DNA of 64,000 nt from Seminavis robusta (taxonomy: Eukaryota > Bacillariophyta > Bacillariophyceae > Naviculales > Naviculaceae), in contig CAICTM010000222.1 in assembly GCA_903772945.1 (NCBI GenBank), positions 1 to 64,000 of the forward strand, in the 5' to 3' direction. A program made the translations under genes and the position numbers. The notes under the pieces are model-generated. The model made no database searches. It was not told the origin of the DNA and saw nothing but the letters and a program-made list of their open reading frames with translations. Positions 54,797 through 64,000 of this stretch are shown here, in pieces; the stretch's first letter is position 1; every line of letters begins with the position of its first letter.

Positions 54797-57049
54797 GCTC
54801 AGTCAAATGGGTAGCAATGGAGGAAGATAATGGGAAGATGATGGTGGGTAGCAGCGAGAAGAATGAGGATAATGCCAATGAATGAATGGGGTATCCTGTT
54901 TGCTTCTCCTTTTGAGTACAAGAGCTTTGCAAGTAGCCGTCAAGAACAAGTGGGGGTAAAGCTATAGAGCTGTGGCACCACAAGACCAACTAGCTATAGA
55001 AGCCAAGAAGATGAACAAGAGGAAAAGGAAACACAAGATGTGACGATAAGATGATGATAAAGGACACAGAAACCTCAACCAACGAGAAACACCCGAGGGC
55101 AGAATTCCTTGCAGGATCGATCAGTCTTTTACATACATTAGCAGATGTCAGATGATGGTCACTCTGACGGAAGGATGAACAAAAACTGCTTCCGCATTCT
55201 CCATAGTGCCCGAACAATCTCATATTGGATGAAGGGGTAAATATAAGCCAACACACCGAAGCTGTCCATCACCACCCAAGATAGTCTAGAAGATAGACAT
55301 CATTGTACGTAGTCCAATACCCCAGCTAGCCACTCTCTCTATTAATAGCTAGCTAGCTAGACACTCACTCCACTCTAAGATTTCGCACCTAATGCGTTAC
55401 AAGGCTAGCCGGTATGTAGAGGTTGAAAGATACAGAAGTCGAAGTCGAAGTCCAAGTCTCAATCTAGGTAATCATTTCCAACCTCGTGTTCCCTTGGCCT
55501 TGTAACTTCTCGTAAACGAAGCTCGATACATGTACCTTTCGGTGTTAGTTAGTGAGGATGGACAAAAACTACTAAGTCTTGCAAGCATCATCCAACTACT
55601 CTTTAGAAACCCCCATTTTGACCCCCTTGTGCAACAGACTGAACCGAAAGTATTTGCTCCATCTCCCTCGAATACTTTCGGAAAGTCTTAGTTAGGTCTG
55701 CTGGTACTATTGATTTATAGTAAAGTTTCAATCTCTTATGTACCGGTCTTCTATTATAAATGTGGACATCATCTGGTCATCATGTAAATGCCTCGTTTGC
55801 TCTTTTGCTTTCTCTTTATTTCCCGGTGGGAATGAACGATGCTTTGTTGCTGCAACTAACTTCCTTGCATGATCGGCAGGATTGGTTGAGTAGGTCGGGT
55901 ATATTCGAATTTGAAACAAAAAGATATTGTTACCATATCTACCGCAAAGCTGTCGTCACTGTCTCTGGGTACACGCATACTGGCAAAAGGCAGAAACCAG
56001 CCACTTTTCCTTCGATGTTGGCACCGCAGGTCAACAGAAAAGAACATTGGAGCCTGCCCACTGCCTGGCAGTGGCGACTTGCTAACAGCGATTAGTCTCT
56101 GGATTGCTTGTGAAGGCCAAGCTGTTGTCTCCCCCAGTCTGGTGGTTGGACTCCTTCTTGACTTGAATGACATTGTGCTGACACTCAGAATCAAAAGCCG
56201 GTACAGAGCTCCCACCAAGCCATAGAGGAGTAACGTCGTAGCCGGCTACTCAGAGGTAATAGGTAGTGGTACCGTACCGGTAGCTGGCCAGCCTTGCATC
56301 TTCTTCGCTTTCCCAAGCTCGTGACGCCAAAGAATCCTCGATTGAAATGCCAGAAAATGGCAGTTAAATCTATGGTCCCGTCAATCTTGTTGGGGCTGAT
56401 TGAAGATTGAAGGGCTGTTGGCTGTACATGTACACATGTACTCGTACTGTTGGCGTTGGTCGATTGAGGCGGCAACCACAAATAAATCCAGCTTTCTTTT
56501 TTAAAAAATAAAATTAACTTGCAGCTGTACCAGAACTGGCATTGTGTTAAATCTTTTGTGACATCGGGCACAAACCTCTTGCGCTTGTAGCCCTAACGCT
56601 ACTGAATTCATCCCATTATTGTCATTTATTGCCATGCCCTCGCTCTTCCGCACATACATCCCGGAGGGTTGACTTTGGCTATGACTTACACGCATCCTAT
56701 CCTTCCTTCAGCTGCCCAAGCCCTTAGTGGGATATAGCCCTTAGTGGTGTTTTCAATACAGTATGACTTCTTCTCTTAGGAATTATCAGGGCAATGGAAA
56801 ACTGGCGACAGCAACGACGAACCTTTGCAGGACGCAACAGGGTACCTACGGATATCCGCCACCAGCCCTGACGCCTTTTGCAATCTCCATGTGCTGCGGA
56901 CACAGCAAGACCAAAACAACAAGACGTAGATGATGATGAATCTGTACCATATTAATAGTCGTGTCTGAATGACAGCGGTACCATCGGACGACTCCGGAAA
57001 AGGCAAACAATGACGACCTGACTATATTCTTGCTGCAATCTCTCTAGAG
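54797..57049. other. Gap, no supported gene
   Basis: Intergenic DNA upstream of the 11-mer gene. No convincing gene on either strand. CTAGCTAGCTAG near 55345 and TACATGTA near 56425 recur as elsewhere. 57030-57049 leads into an LRR relic. Confidence 0.35.
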
Positions 57050-57970
57050 GCAGAAAGCATTTGATTGTTTGATTGGATTGTCAATCAGGGCCCAACGCAG
57101 TTGGAGTATGACTCTCTCAATTTGGTTCAGTTTGTTTTCTTTTGGTTCCCTTCTACTATCAGACAACAAGGTACAAGCCAGGGAAGGAGTGCCATCCTCC
57201 AGCAACTACTAAGAGGAGGGTTGCATCATCAGATTCTGTGATGGACCTGATCATAACTCAGGGGGGGGCGACATCAATCATTTGGGGATTGGTGGCGCTT
57301 GGAAAGTCATGAATGCCAGTTGCGCTGGAGTCTCAACCCAAACCATTCCCTTTAGAAGCGGGGTTGCTTTGGTTGAGTTTTCTCCATGAATTCTCTGGCA
57401 GATCCTTGTTACTGGATATTGGGAAGCACTGATGGAAGTTTGAAAACCAAACAAACTCTTCTGTGTACGGTAGCCCAAGCTCATGCAAGGTCCTTTGATT
57501 TGCTGCGGTGTGCCACCAAGAAGCCTACTGGAACATTGAAGTTAGCCCGTCATGACTTGAAAGCTTTGTGGGGTGCAGTGTAAACCAATTCTCTGGCACA
57601 TCTTTGCCGCTTGAACTCTTCTTCCAGAGTTCCCTTGAAGGCCTGATATTGGGAAGCAATGATGTAAGTGAGTTTTCTGTGTAACCAAAGCTCATACAAG
57701 GTCCGCTTGCTGCTGTTTGCCACCAAACAGCTTACTGGAACAGAGCCCATGCAGTGAAGTATGCACAATCATCCAAGAGACTATTCCTGAAGAAATCGAT
57801 CGGACTTGAAAGCAGTGTTTACAAATACAACCTTTCTGGAACAACCAGTTCATTAATTGGTCTTTTAGAAAACAAACCTGGTGAATCAACAAATTCCAAG
57901 CATTGCCAATAAGACTGATGAGTCTACTAGCAACGGGAAATGAGCTCTTCAAATCCCTTTCTGCAAGAAT
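57050..57970 (+). pseudogene. Degraded LRR gene with internal duplication
   Basis: Plus-strand DNA that matches parts of the LRR genes. 57056-57190 aligns with 63760-63880 of the gene at 62485 (code for F-D-W-I-V-N and the bases after it). 57270-57340 matches the cap (code for S-H-E-C-Q-W-A-G-V). Further on, pieces of LRRs can be read in shifting frames, such as L-E-L-F-F-Q-S-S-L-E-G-L-I-L-G-S-N-D near 57610-57665 and I-P-E-E-I near 57787. About 57400-57540 and 57635-57730 are two copies of one LRR segment (GATATTGGGAAGCA ... CTTACTGGAACA-like), so a block of about 200 bp was duplicated in tandem. Multiple indels; not coding. Confidence 0.65.
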
Positions 57971-59694
57971 TTTTTATGCTGGGGAGGAAAATACTCTTGA
58001 AGTTGTTGCTAACTATTTCCATATTATGGATTAGGTCTTCCTCTTATTGAGTGCCATGAGCACTGTTGTTCAAGTTGTTGCGACGAGACAGGGTTCTGCC
58101 TTGACAACTAACTTATCATGTGAAGAATCCTATATGGAAACGGAACTTGCTTTCGTCGAGCAATGCGAGGTGCTTGTACATCGGTAGCGTCGCCGGTTGA
58201 AGTTGTGGCCCTTCTTTGGTGTACCAGCCAAAAGAAGGGTGAAGCAGAGCAGTGGTACAGGTCCAAACGAGTTCTGCGCTGAAAGACGCGAGGATATCAG
58301 CAGCAACCTTCCTTACCAAGTGCGGAGCAGCCTTATCAAGTGGTGACTGCCACTCTCAACGCACACGGGTAGATGGAGCGAGAAGTCAGTCAGCTACAGT
58401 ATTCTCCCGAAGAATCCGAGAAAAGTACGATGCCTCCATACGAACCTCGTATGGATTTCTCAGCACCGGGGCTGGTCTACCGGTATAACGTTAGGTCTCG
58501 ATTGGCGCTGCATGAAAAGTGCGATTGAAGCATTCCTACGATCGAATGCCTCGCAAGTATTTTAGTCCACGTCGGTCGCCATCGCCACTTGTGCGTCCAC
58601 GAGACTACATGTACGAAGAAAGTGATCTCTAGCTAGACCAATCCAACCCAACGTCTCGGCATGCTTGAAGCCAAAACCTTCCGAATCTTCGTGGTGGTTT
58701 CGCCAATCACGAAGTTACGATGTTTGCCACGAGACAACGAAACTAGACCATTCTTAGCCTTTGACGCCTCGGGGTGCCCACTTGAGACTAATGGCGACGC
58801 CACGTCCCTGTCAACCTTCGTGTGGCTCTTTTAAAATAACGATTGACCATGTCTCGGGACACGAAGCTTGGCTGTCGTGGCATGAAATCGAGCGATACTC
58901 TCGGGTTCAGTTATCCTGCAGCAACGATCTAAATCGTTGTGGCCGACGAGGGCTTTTCCGTCCGCGTGCCCTCTGCAGCATGAACAACCATGCATCGGCG
59001 CTGCGCTGCCAACATTCTTGATGGAACACCGGCCACAGAGACCAACAGGGAATGCCTGACCGCTTGGCTTCTCGACACCATTGGTACCATCGCCAGTTTC
59101 CAATCACAACCAGCCAGCCACGTGTATGTCGACAAAGACCCGTTCTTGACAAATTCCTTCGTAAAGTCTGTAGTCGACACCAGCCAGACAGCCGACGCCC
59201 GACAGCAACAAAAGAAGAAAGAGGGGCAAAAAGAGAAATATACCGTGGATTGAGATACGTAAATCAGCCACTATCTATTGTTGTTTAATTCGCTTTTTTG
59301 CTCAGTTGTAGCCTCCATGCAATGCACGCATTCCGTTAATTGATGAGTGCCCAACGGGAAGAAGGAGGGGGTCAGCGAGAAGCAGTGAACTTTCGTTTCC
59401 ACGTTCTTGCACCTCGTTGTTGTCAGGAAGGAAAATCGGGCTTGAATAAAAGGGTTCGTAGCTGCTGGAAAGGAGATCACGCGAATTGTCATGCTGATTT
59501 CTTTTGTGTCTTTGTGCGGTGTTGCACTGCGTGTGTTTGTTGTTGTTTGTGAATTTTGTTGTTGTTGTTTATTTTTGTTGTTTTTGCTGCTGCTGTAGTT
59601 CCTGGCCGGCTTGCCGTTTTCCTAGCACGAACAACCCCCCTCCATACCGGCCTTGTACATCCGATAGCGGTCATTGTATTGTGGCACACATCAA
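57971..59694. other. Gap, no supported gene
   Basis: Several medium frames on both strands (58116-58319 minus, 58761-59021 plus, 58990-59253 plus, 58831-59180 minus) overlap each other and show no recognisable domain. One plus-strand stretch around 59055-59180 (E-C-L-T-A-W-L-L-D-T-I-G-T-I) reads like protein, but has no start context or homology that I can name. A GTT/TTG-rich tract lies at 59535-59595. Confidence 0.3.
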
Positions 59695-61386
59695 TCAGTA
59701 TGCCTGTGTGCTTTGCTTCCCCAGCGCTCTCTTAACTTGTTCGGGGTCCATCTCTTGCAGATGCATCATGAATTCTTCCATTTCTGCCAACTCGTCCATC
59801 ACGGCGTCTTCTTGTGCGGTTAGCAAGGGGTTACTGTTGTGGTTGTTGCTATTAGTGCCAACAGGTGCACTGCTGATGCGAGTAGTCCTTCCAGGTCGAG
59901 GAGGGCTCAGTTCGGTATTCCGACGATCCTTTTTGGATCTGCCTCTCTGCTGGGGAGCACTGTGATTGCTGTCTTCGAGATTATCATCATCCTCATCTCC
60001 TTCCAATAAATCGATGTGCTTCAAGTGATCCTTGGTATCTTTCAAATCGGCCGTGCGAATGAGTTCGCCCTGGGAAAAGATATTGGTAATTCTTCGTGGT
60101 GCCTTTCCAATTCCCTTGAGGGTCCCCTTGACGGACTTGCGGGTCCCCTCCACGACGACATCGGTACCCTTTTTGAGCAAGGTTCCCGTACCAACGACCG
60201 TACCAACAACGACATCGGTGGTCACTCGACCAGTCCCCACGAGGACTTTACCAGTACCCTTGACGGTACCGACAACGACATCGGTGGCGACCTTTCCAGT
60301 GCCCACGACGACATCGACACCCAATTTACCCGTGCCCACCACCACATCGGTGGCAAATTTGCCCGTGCCCAAGACGACATCCCCGGCAACCTTTCCGGTA
60401 CCCATGACAATTTTACCGGTACCGGTAACGACGGCCATGCTGGCCTTTCCGACGGCTTGTCCACTGGTCTGCAACGCACCACCAATGGCATCAATTCCCA
60501 CGAGCTTGAGGGTCCGTCCAGTGACTTCGGCCGTCCCCGTCATGAAATCAGCGAGATTGACATTGAGATTGGAAAAGTCCCATTTTCCAAATTCCTTGAC
60601 GGATTCGACTCGTTGGCGTTTGGAATTTTGACACTGCAGTGTCATGTCGGCAATTTCTTCTACCGTGTGGCCGGCACCAAGTAATCTGATGTTTGTAAAC
60701 GTATGATTGGATCGGTTGGTAGGTGGGTAGGTAAGAATAGCCCACAAATAGATAGGGATGCCAAGAATACCAGAGAAGGCAAATTGGCCACACAGGTTGC
60801 AGATGATAATGACATGATGGGAGGATTTGTGTGATTTGTTGGGTAGTTCAAAAGGGTTTCATTGATAGGATCATCAATAAATCATGGATAAGGTGGGTAC
60901 AGCAGGCAACAGAGATTGAAAGGAAGAAGCAAGCATAAGGTGAGTCCATGCCAATGGTCAGATGGAATCGGGTAAGGAGGGTATAAGCCAAGCCTGCTAA
61001 GGAGGTAGACAGCAGTCCTTCCTTAGCTAGCTAGCTAGTAGACCTGCCGTGACTGCGTCTGTCCGTCCCTCCCTCCTTCCTTACGTAGAGCTTGGTAGTG
61101 CTGGTACGTACATTTTGGCTCGTTTGCGGGCCGACAAGACAATTTTTTTGCGGTGGCGCCGTACAGGCTCTCTGCATTGCTCAAAGATGTCAACGTCAAT
61201 GACATCTTCATTGTGGTAATCCCAAGTGATTTGCAGTGGCGCGCCCTTGGATACAGCCGGATTGTCGCCCAGTACAATCGCGTACTCTCGGATATGAACA
61301 TCGTCAAAGCACACTTTCTTCCAAATCGCTATATTGGCCGAAGACGCATTTGGGTCTTTCAGGATGGATCGAGTAAACATGCTCAT
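59695..61386 (-). CDS. Two-exon protein: diatom N-terminal motif plus 11-residue repeats (paralogue 2)
   Basis: Exons 61386-61112 and 60685-59695, with a 426-nt intron (GTACGT...TCAG) at the same codon as in the paralogue at 52684-54796; 421 residues in frame. Another in-frame ATG at 61521 would add 45 residues; I chose 61386 (M-S-M-F-T-R) because the sequence upstream is not protein-like. Exon 1 has V-C-F-D-D-V-H-I-R-E-Y and G-D-N-P-A-V-S-K-G-A-P-L-Q-I-T-W. Exon 2 has T-V-E-E-I-A-D-M-T-L-Q, then about nine 11-residue units (T-G-K-F-A-T-D-V-V-V-G, T-G-K-L-G-V-D-V-V-V-G), then a basic tail with S-P-P-R-P-G-R and a final helical acidic part (E-L-A-E-M-E-E-F) shared with paralogue 1. The tail is shorter than in paralogue 1. 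Function unknown; soluble and possibly membrane-surface bound. Confidence 0.85.
60160..60465 (-). repeat. In-frame 33-bp coding repeat (11-residue units)
   Basis: Tandem units encoding T-G-K-V-A-T-D-V-V-V-G and variants, as in the paralogue. The order of variant units (K-L-G-x-D, K-V-A-T-D, V-K-G-T-G-K) is the same in both genes, so the array predates their duplication. Confidence 0.9.
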
Positions 61387-62484
61387 GGTGTTCTTATACT
61401 TGTATGGTATTAGACTAGTAGCAAGTGTTATGAAGAATAAAGAATACTGTTGTGCTCTTGACTTGACTATACTTGACTGCTGATGGATGGATGGATCAAT
61501 GACTGACTTGACTGACTGCACTATCGACTAACAACTAACTGTGAAGGGAAGCCTGAGAAGCGAAGCAAAGAAATGAGGAAGCTGGAAAGCTGAGGAGTCT
61601 TTTTTGCTACCACCGCTGCTGGCTATGGGAGCGGACAGACTGACCATCGTACGGTTGCCAACGCTAGCTAGTGCGCCGCCGGTTAAGCATACATACTTGG
61701 ACACTTGGAAGGCCTTTTGCTCCGCCGGTCCAGATAGGGTACAGGGCATAAGCAGCGGATGTAAAAAGTTCGTCGACCCACGAGTAAATGACTACCCAAT
61801 TATTTAACAAAGTCCTGGAAGCTAATTCTGAAATACACCTTTCCAATCTGAAGAATGCAGTCGAATACCCCATCATCGACTTGCAAAGAGAAAGCGAAAT
61901 AGGAGCTTCACCTTTTCTTAACGGAAATAAATGGTCAAATAATAATCATGGACAAACGGACAAATAAATTTGTCGAGAAGTACTAATTGCCCTCAAGCTG
62001 ATTCGATTCAGCTTCCGCCAACATCAGTTCTGATGACTGTCAGACTGCTTTTTGCACTCGATGTCGATATAATACAGCTTTGTTGTCTTTCCGCAAGCAA
62101 ACTGGCGACGTGGCCAATGTACCATGGCCATGCTTATGCAGTGGCGCAGCTAAAGAATTAAGGGTTTAGCTAATAAAAGAGTGACCTACCGTGTGGAACC
62201 CGCAATGCCGCAATAACCAAAGCAACAACAACAAATAGTCTAAATATGAAAAGCGACATGTTCGAACAGATCAATCCATCGATGCAAGACTCTCTAGCAA
62301 GCTAGAGAGCTCTCAATCGAGTAAGCTCCGAACTCTGACGTCCACCCACCCCGATGGAATCGAATCATTCCTATCGCAACTCACATTCTTGCTCTTTAGC
62401 TATAAAGCAACTCCACCCATATCGTCCATTTTGAACTTAGATGTATCAGCCCACACTCATTGCGCTTTAGCTCGATCAAGCAAC
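61387..62484. other. Divergent intergenic region
   Basis: Between the head-to-head 11-mer gene and the terminal LRR gene. It should contain both promoters. TATAAA at 62401-62406, about 80 bases upstream of the ATG of the LRR gene, is a possible TATA box. GGATGGATGGAT lies near 61485. No other gene is supported. Confidence 0.4.
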
Positions 62485-64000
62485 ATGTCTACTCCTCATG
62501 TTAAAAGCAGAACTGATGATCTCGGTGGTGCGCTCCCGGTACCTTCCAGCCCTGAGCAGCAATACCAACCACCACCCAGTGTGATCAATGTCCCAAGACC
62601 CGAAGACATGAGCTGTGCTTCTTCCGTCACGACTCACTTTCACGATGCTGAGCTGTTTGTCCCTCACATGTATCCATCAGTACAGAGTCTACACGATACC
62701 CGTGACATAGACGATCCCACCTTTCAGCCGGTCACACAGCAGCCAAGAGGACCGACAACGACAGCTTCTGTTTTGCCGCCACTTCAGGAGGAATCGGTGC
62801 AAGACCCTGCCGACAGCAAGAGTATCACTGCCAGCCACCAACAAATCGATGAACATCGAATCCTCAAGGAACAAGAGAAAGTTACCATACAAGATCTCTC
62901 CCCTGAGACTCCATCCATGGCTACCTTGGAATCAAGAATCAACCAGAAGACCCAAGTATACTCAATTCGGCAAATCTCCACTGAAAATGAGGGAGAGACC
63001 AACAATGAAATGGGTCACGTGATCCAGAAAGAGCAAAAAGAAGATGAGGTGGCCAGAAAGATTGCTGATCAGTCTGCTCCATTTGCCCTTGCTGACAGGT
63101 ACAAGCTCCGACGACGGAGCAACCCAGCCATTTCAGAAATGGTTGCAACCACAAGCACCTCCTCACCAGTACCAAATTGGATTCAGGATATGTCAAAGCC
63201 TGAGGAAATGCCATCCGTCCCAGCTACAAGAAGAGCTGTGGACCTCCAGAGTATACCAGGAGCACATGCTGTTGGAACATCCCAAACCAGCCAGCAAACC
63301 AGTCAGCCAAGCCATAGTGGCACTATGAACTCTTATGCTGATGATGACGAGGAAGCCACAGCCGATATCCAATCACATCCAACCGAGTCGTTGGCAGAGG
63401 CAAGACCTGTTGCTGAGGATGACTTGCCCGTTGCTACTGCCGATAATGGGAACCAAATCAGTAAGAAGAGAATGAATTTGCGGTTTCATCTCTTGGGAAG
63501 CATATGTGTCCTTGTGGTTGTTGCGGGTATTCTTCTTGGGGCTGTCTGTGGTACTGGGCACTGCAGTCAGAAGGTCTATGTGGATGGCAGCAGTACCATA
63601 GCACCAACTACAGCAAGAGATGCTGTTGAGGCACCCACGATTAGAGTTACCTTAACTCTCATCTTGGGCAGGGACTATTTCGAACATGTGGAAGAATCTG
63701 GAGATGATATGGATGTTGACCTTGTTGAATTCTTGCTGGAAACTAGGCTGAAGGCCTTTGATTGGATTGTCAATCTGGACCCAATGCAGTTGGAGTATGA
63801 TTCTCCCAATTTGGTGCAACGGTTTCTGCTGGTGCTCTTCTCTTATCAGACCACACGGAACAAGCCATGGAAAGAGTGCAATCCACCAGCAATTCCCCAC
63901 GGGAGTGCAACTGCCAATTTTTGCTACAGGCCAGATTATGTATCCGGTGAAGCTACATCGCATGTATGGGGTGATCAGTGGCTCTCTGCCAGTCACGAAT
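62485..64000 (+). CDS. LRR membrane protein, 5' part, runs off the window (LRR-C)
   Basis: The frame is open from ATG 62485 to the window end (505 codons), so this is a partial gene. It is the third good member of the LRR family: the P-R-P-E-D-M-S-C-A-S-S-V-T-T block, E-S-R-I-N-Q-K-T, I-P-G-A-H-A-V, L-A-E-A-R-P-V and P-V-A-T-A-D near the membrane, one span at about residues 332-353 (L-G-S-I-C-V-L-V-V-V-A-G-I-L-L-G), and the cap with F-D-W-I-V-N-L-D-P-M-Q-L and W-G-D-Q-W-L-S-A-S-H-E. LRRs should follow beyond 64000, after a short intron by analogy with LRR-B. Orientation is opposite to LRR-A/B. No frame error within the visible part, so it is probably a working gene. Type II topology, no signal peptide. 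Confidence 0.88.
   Translation, partial: MSTPHVKSRTDDLGGALPVPSSPEQQYQPPPSVINVPRPEDMSCASSVTTHFHDAELFVPHMYPSVQSLHDTRDIDDPTFQPVTQQPRGPTTTASVLPPLQEESVQDPADSKSITASHQQIDEHRILKEQEKVTIQDLSPETPSMATLESRINQKTQVYSIRQISTENEGETNNEMGHVIQKEQKEDEVARKIADQSAPFALADRYKLRRRSNPAISEMVATTSTSSPVPNWIQDMSKPEEMPSVPATRRAVDLQSIPGAHAVGTSQTSQQTSQPSHSGTMNSYADDDEEATADIQSHPTESLAEARPVAEDDLPVATADNGNQISKKRMNLRFHLLGSICVLVVVAGILLGAVCGTGHCSQKVYVDGSSTIAPTTARDAVEAPTIRVTLTLILGRDYFEHVEESGDDMDVDLVEFLLETRLKAFDWIVNLDPMQLEYDSPNLVQRFLLVLFSYQTTRNKPWKECNPPAIPHGSATANFCYRPDYVSGEATSHVWGDQWLSASHE

Noticed and set aside
58929-59253. Pairs of ORFs on both strands
   Set aside because: Frames on both strands are open over the same bases, and none has a recognisable feature.
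60016-60684. Plus-strand 222- and 199-codon ORFs
   Set aside because: Antisense shadows of the second 11-mer gene for the same reasons.

Overview
The window looks like nuclear DNA of a diatom, most likely a raphid pennate; this is inferred from several signs, not from a database match. Introns are short GT-AG (67-145 nt in most genes). One gene carries the signal peptide plus A-F-V-P motif typical of diatom plastid import. Two genes carry the N-terminal R-F/D-x-V-x-I-R-E-Y ... G-D-N-P-A-V-S motif I associate with diatom-restricted proteins. Families of leucine-rich-repeat (LRR) and DUF285/BspA-like surface proteins are locally expanded.

Layout. 1-10 kb: a decayed, probably variant-type histone H3 copy, then two tandem LRR membrane-protein genes on the minus strand (the first broken, the second intact with three exons). 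11-18 kb: single-copy genes, namely a multi-pass membrane protein, a six-exon ABCG half-transporter with a ShKT-like N-terminus, and a type II SGNH/GDSL-like enzyme. 20-32 kb: a glutamine/proline-rich protein, two tandem DUF285 genes (one frameshifted), a sideroflexin with a predicted plastid leader, and a small diatom-type hypothetical protein. 33-37 kb: a broken DUF6729-like transposase gene converging on an unknown ORF. 37-44 kb: two more intact DUF285 genes. 44-48 kb: a badly frameshifted LRR gene. 48-52 kb: a 1,133-residue protein with a chorein/VPS13-like N-terminus and a DEP domain. 52-61 kb: two paralogous two-exon genes with perfect 11-residue repeats, and between them a relic of an LRR gene. 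62.5 kb to the end: the 5' part of another LRR gene.

The main theme is a cluster of receptor-like proteins. Four DUF285 proteins and the LRR proteins have unrelated repeat ectodomains but the same predicted topology: a long acidic cytosolic N-terminus, one membrane span and a C-terminal ectodomain. Just before the membrane they share a module of three spaced motifs (G-A-x-A-V-Q-x-x-R, L-x-E-A-x-x-V, V-V-A-E/D-E/D). This suggests a common stem on which sensor ectodomains have been exchanged, and duplication, frameshift and truncation show fast gene turnover. The second unusual group is the pair of 11-mer repeat proteins, whose repeat resembles the lipid-surface-binding 11-mers of synucleins and perilipins.

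No tRNA, rRNA or CRISPR array could be supported. All functional statements are by inspection only.
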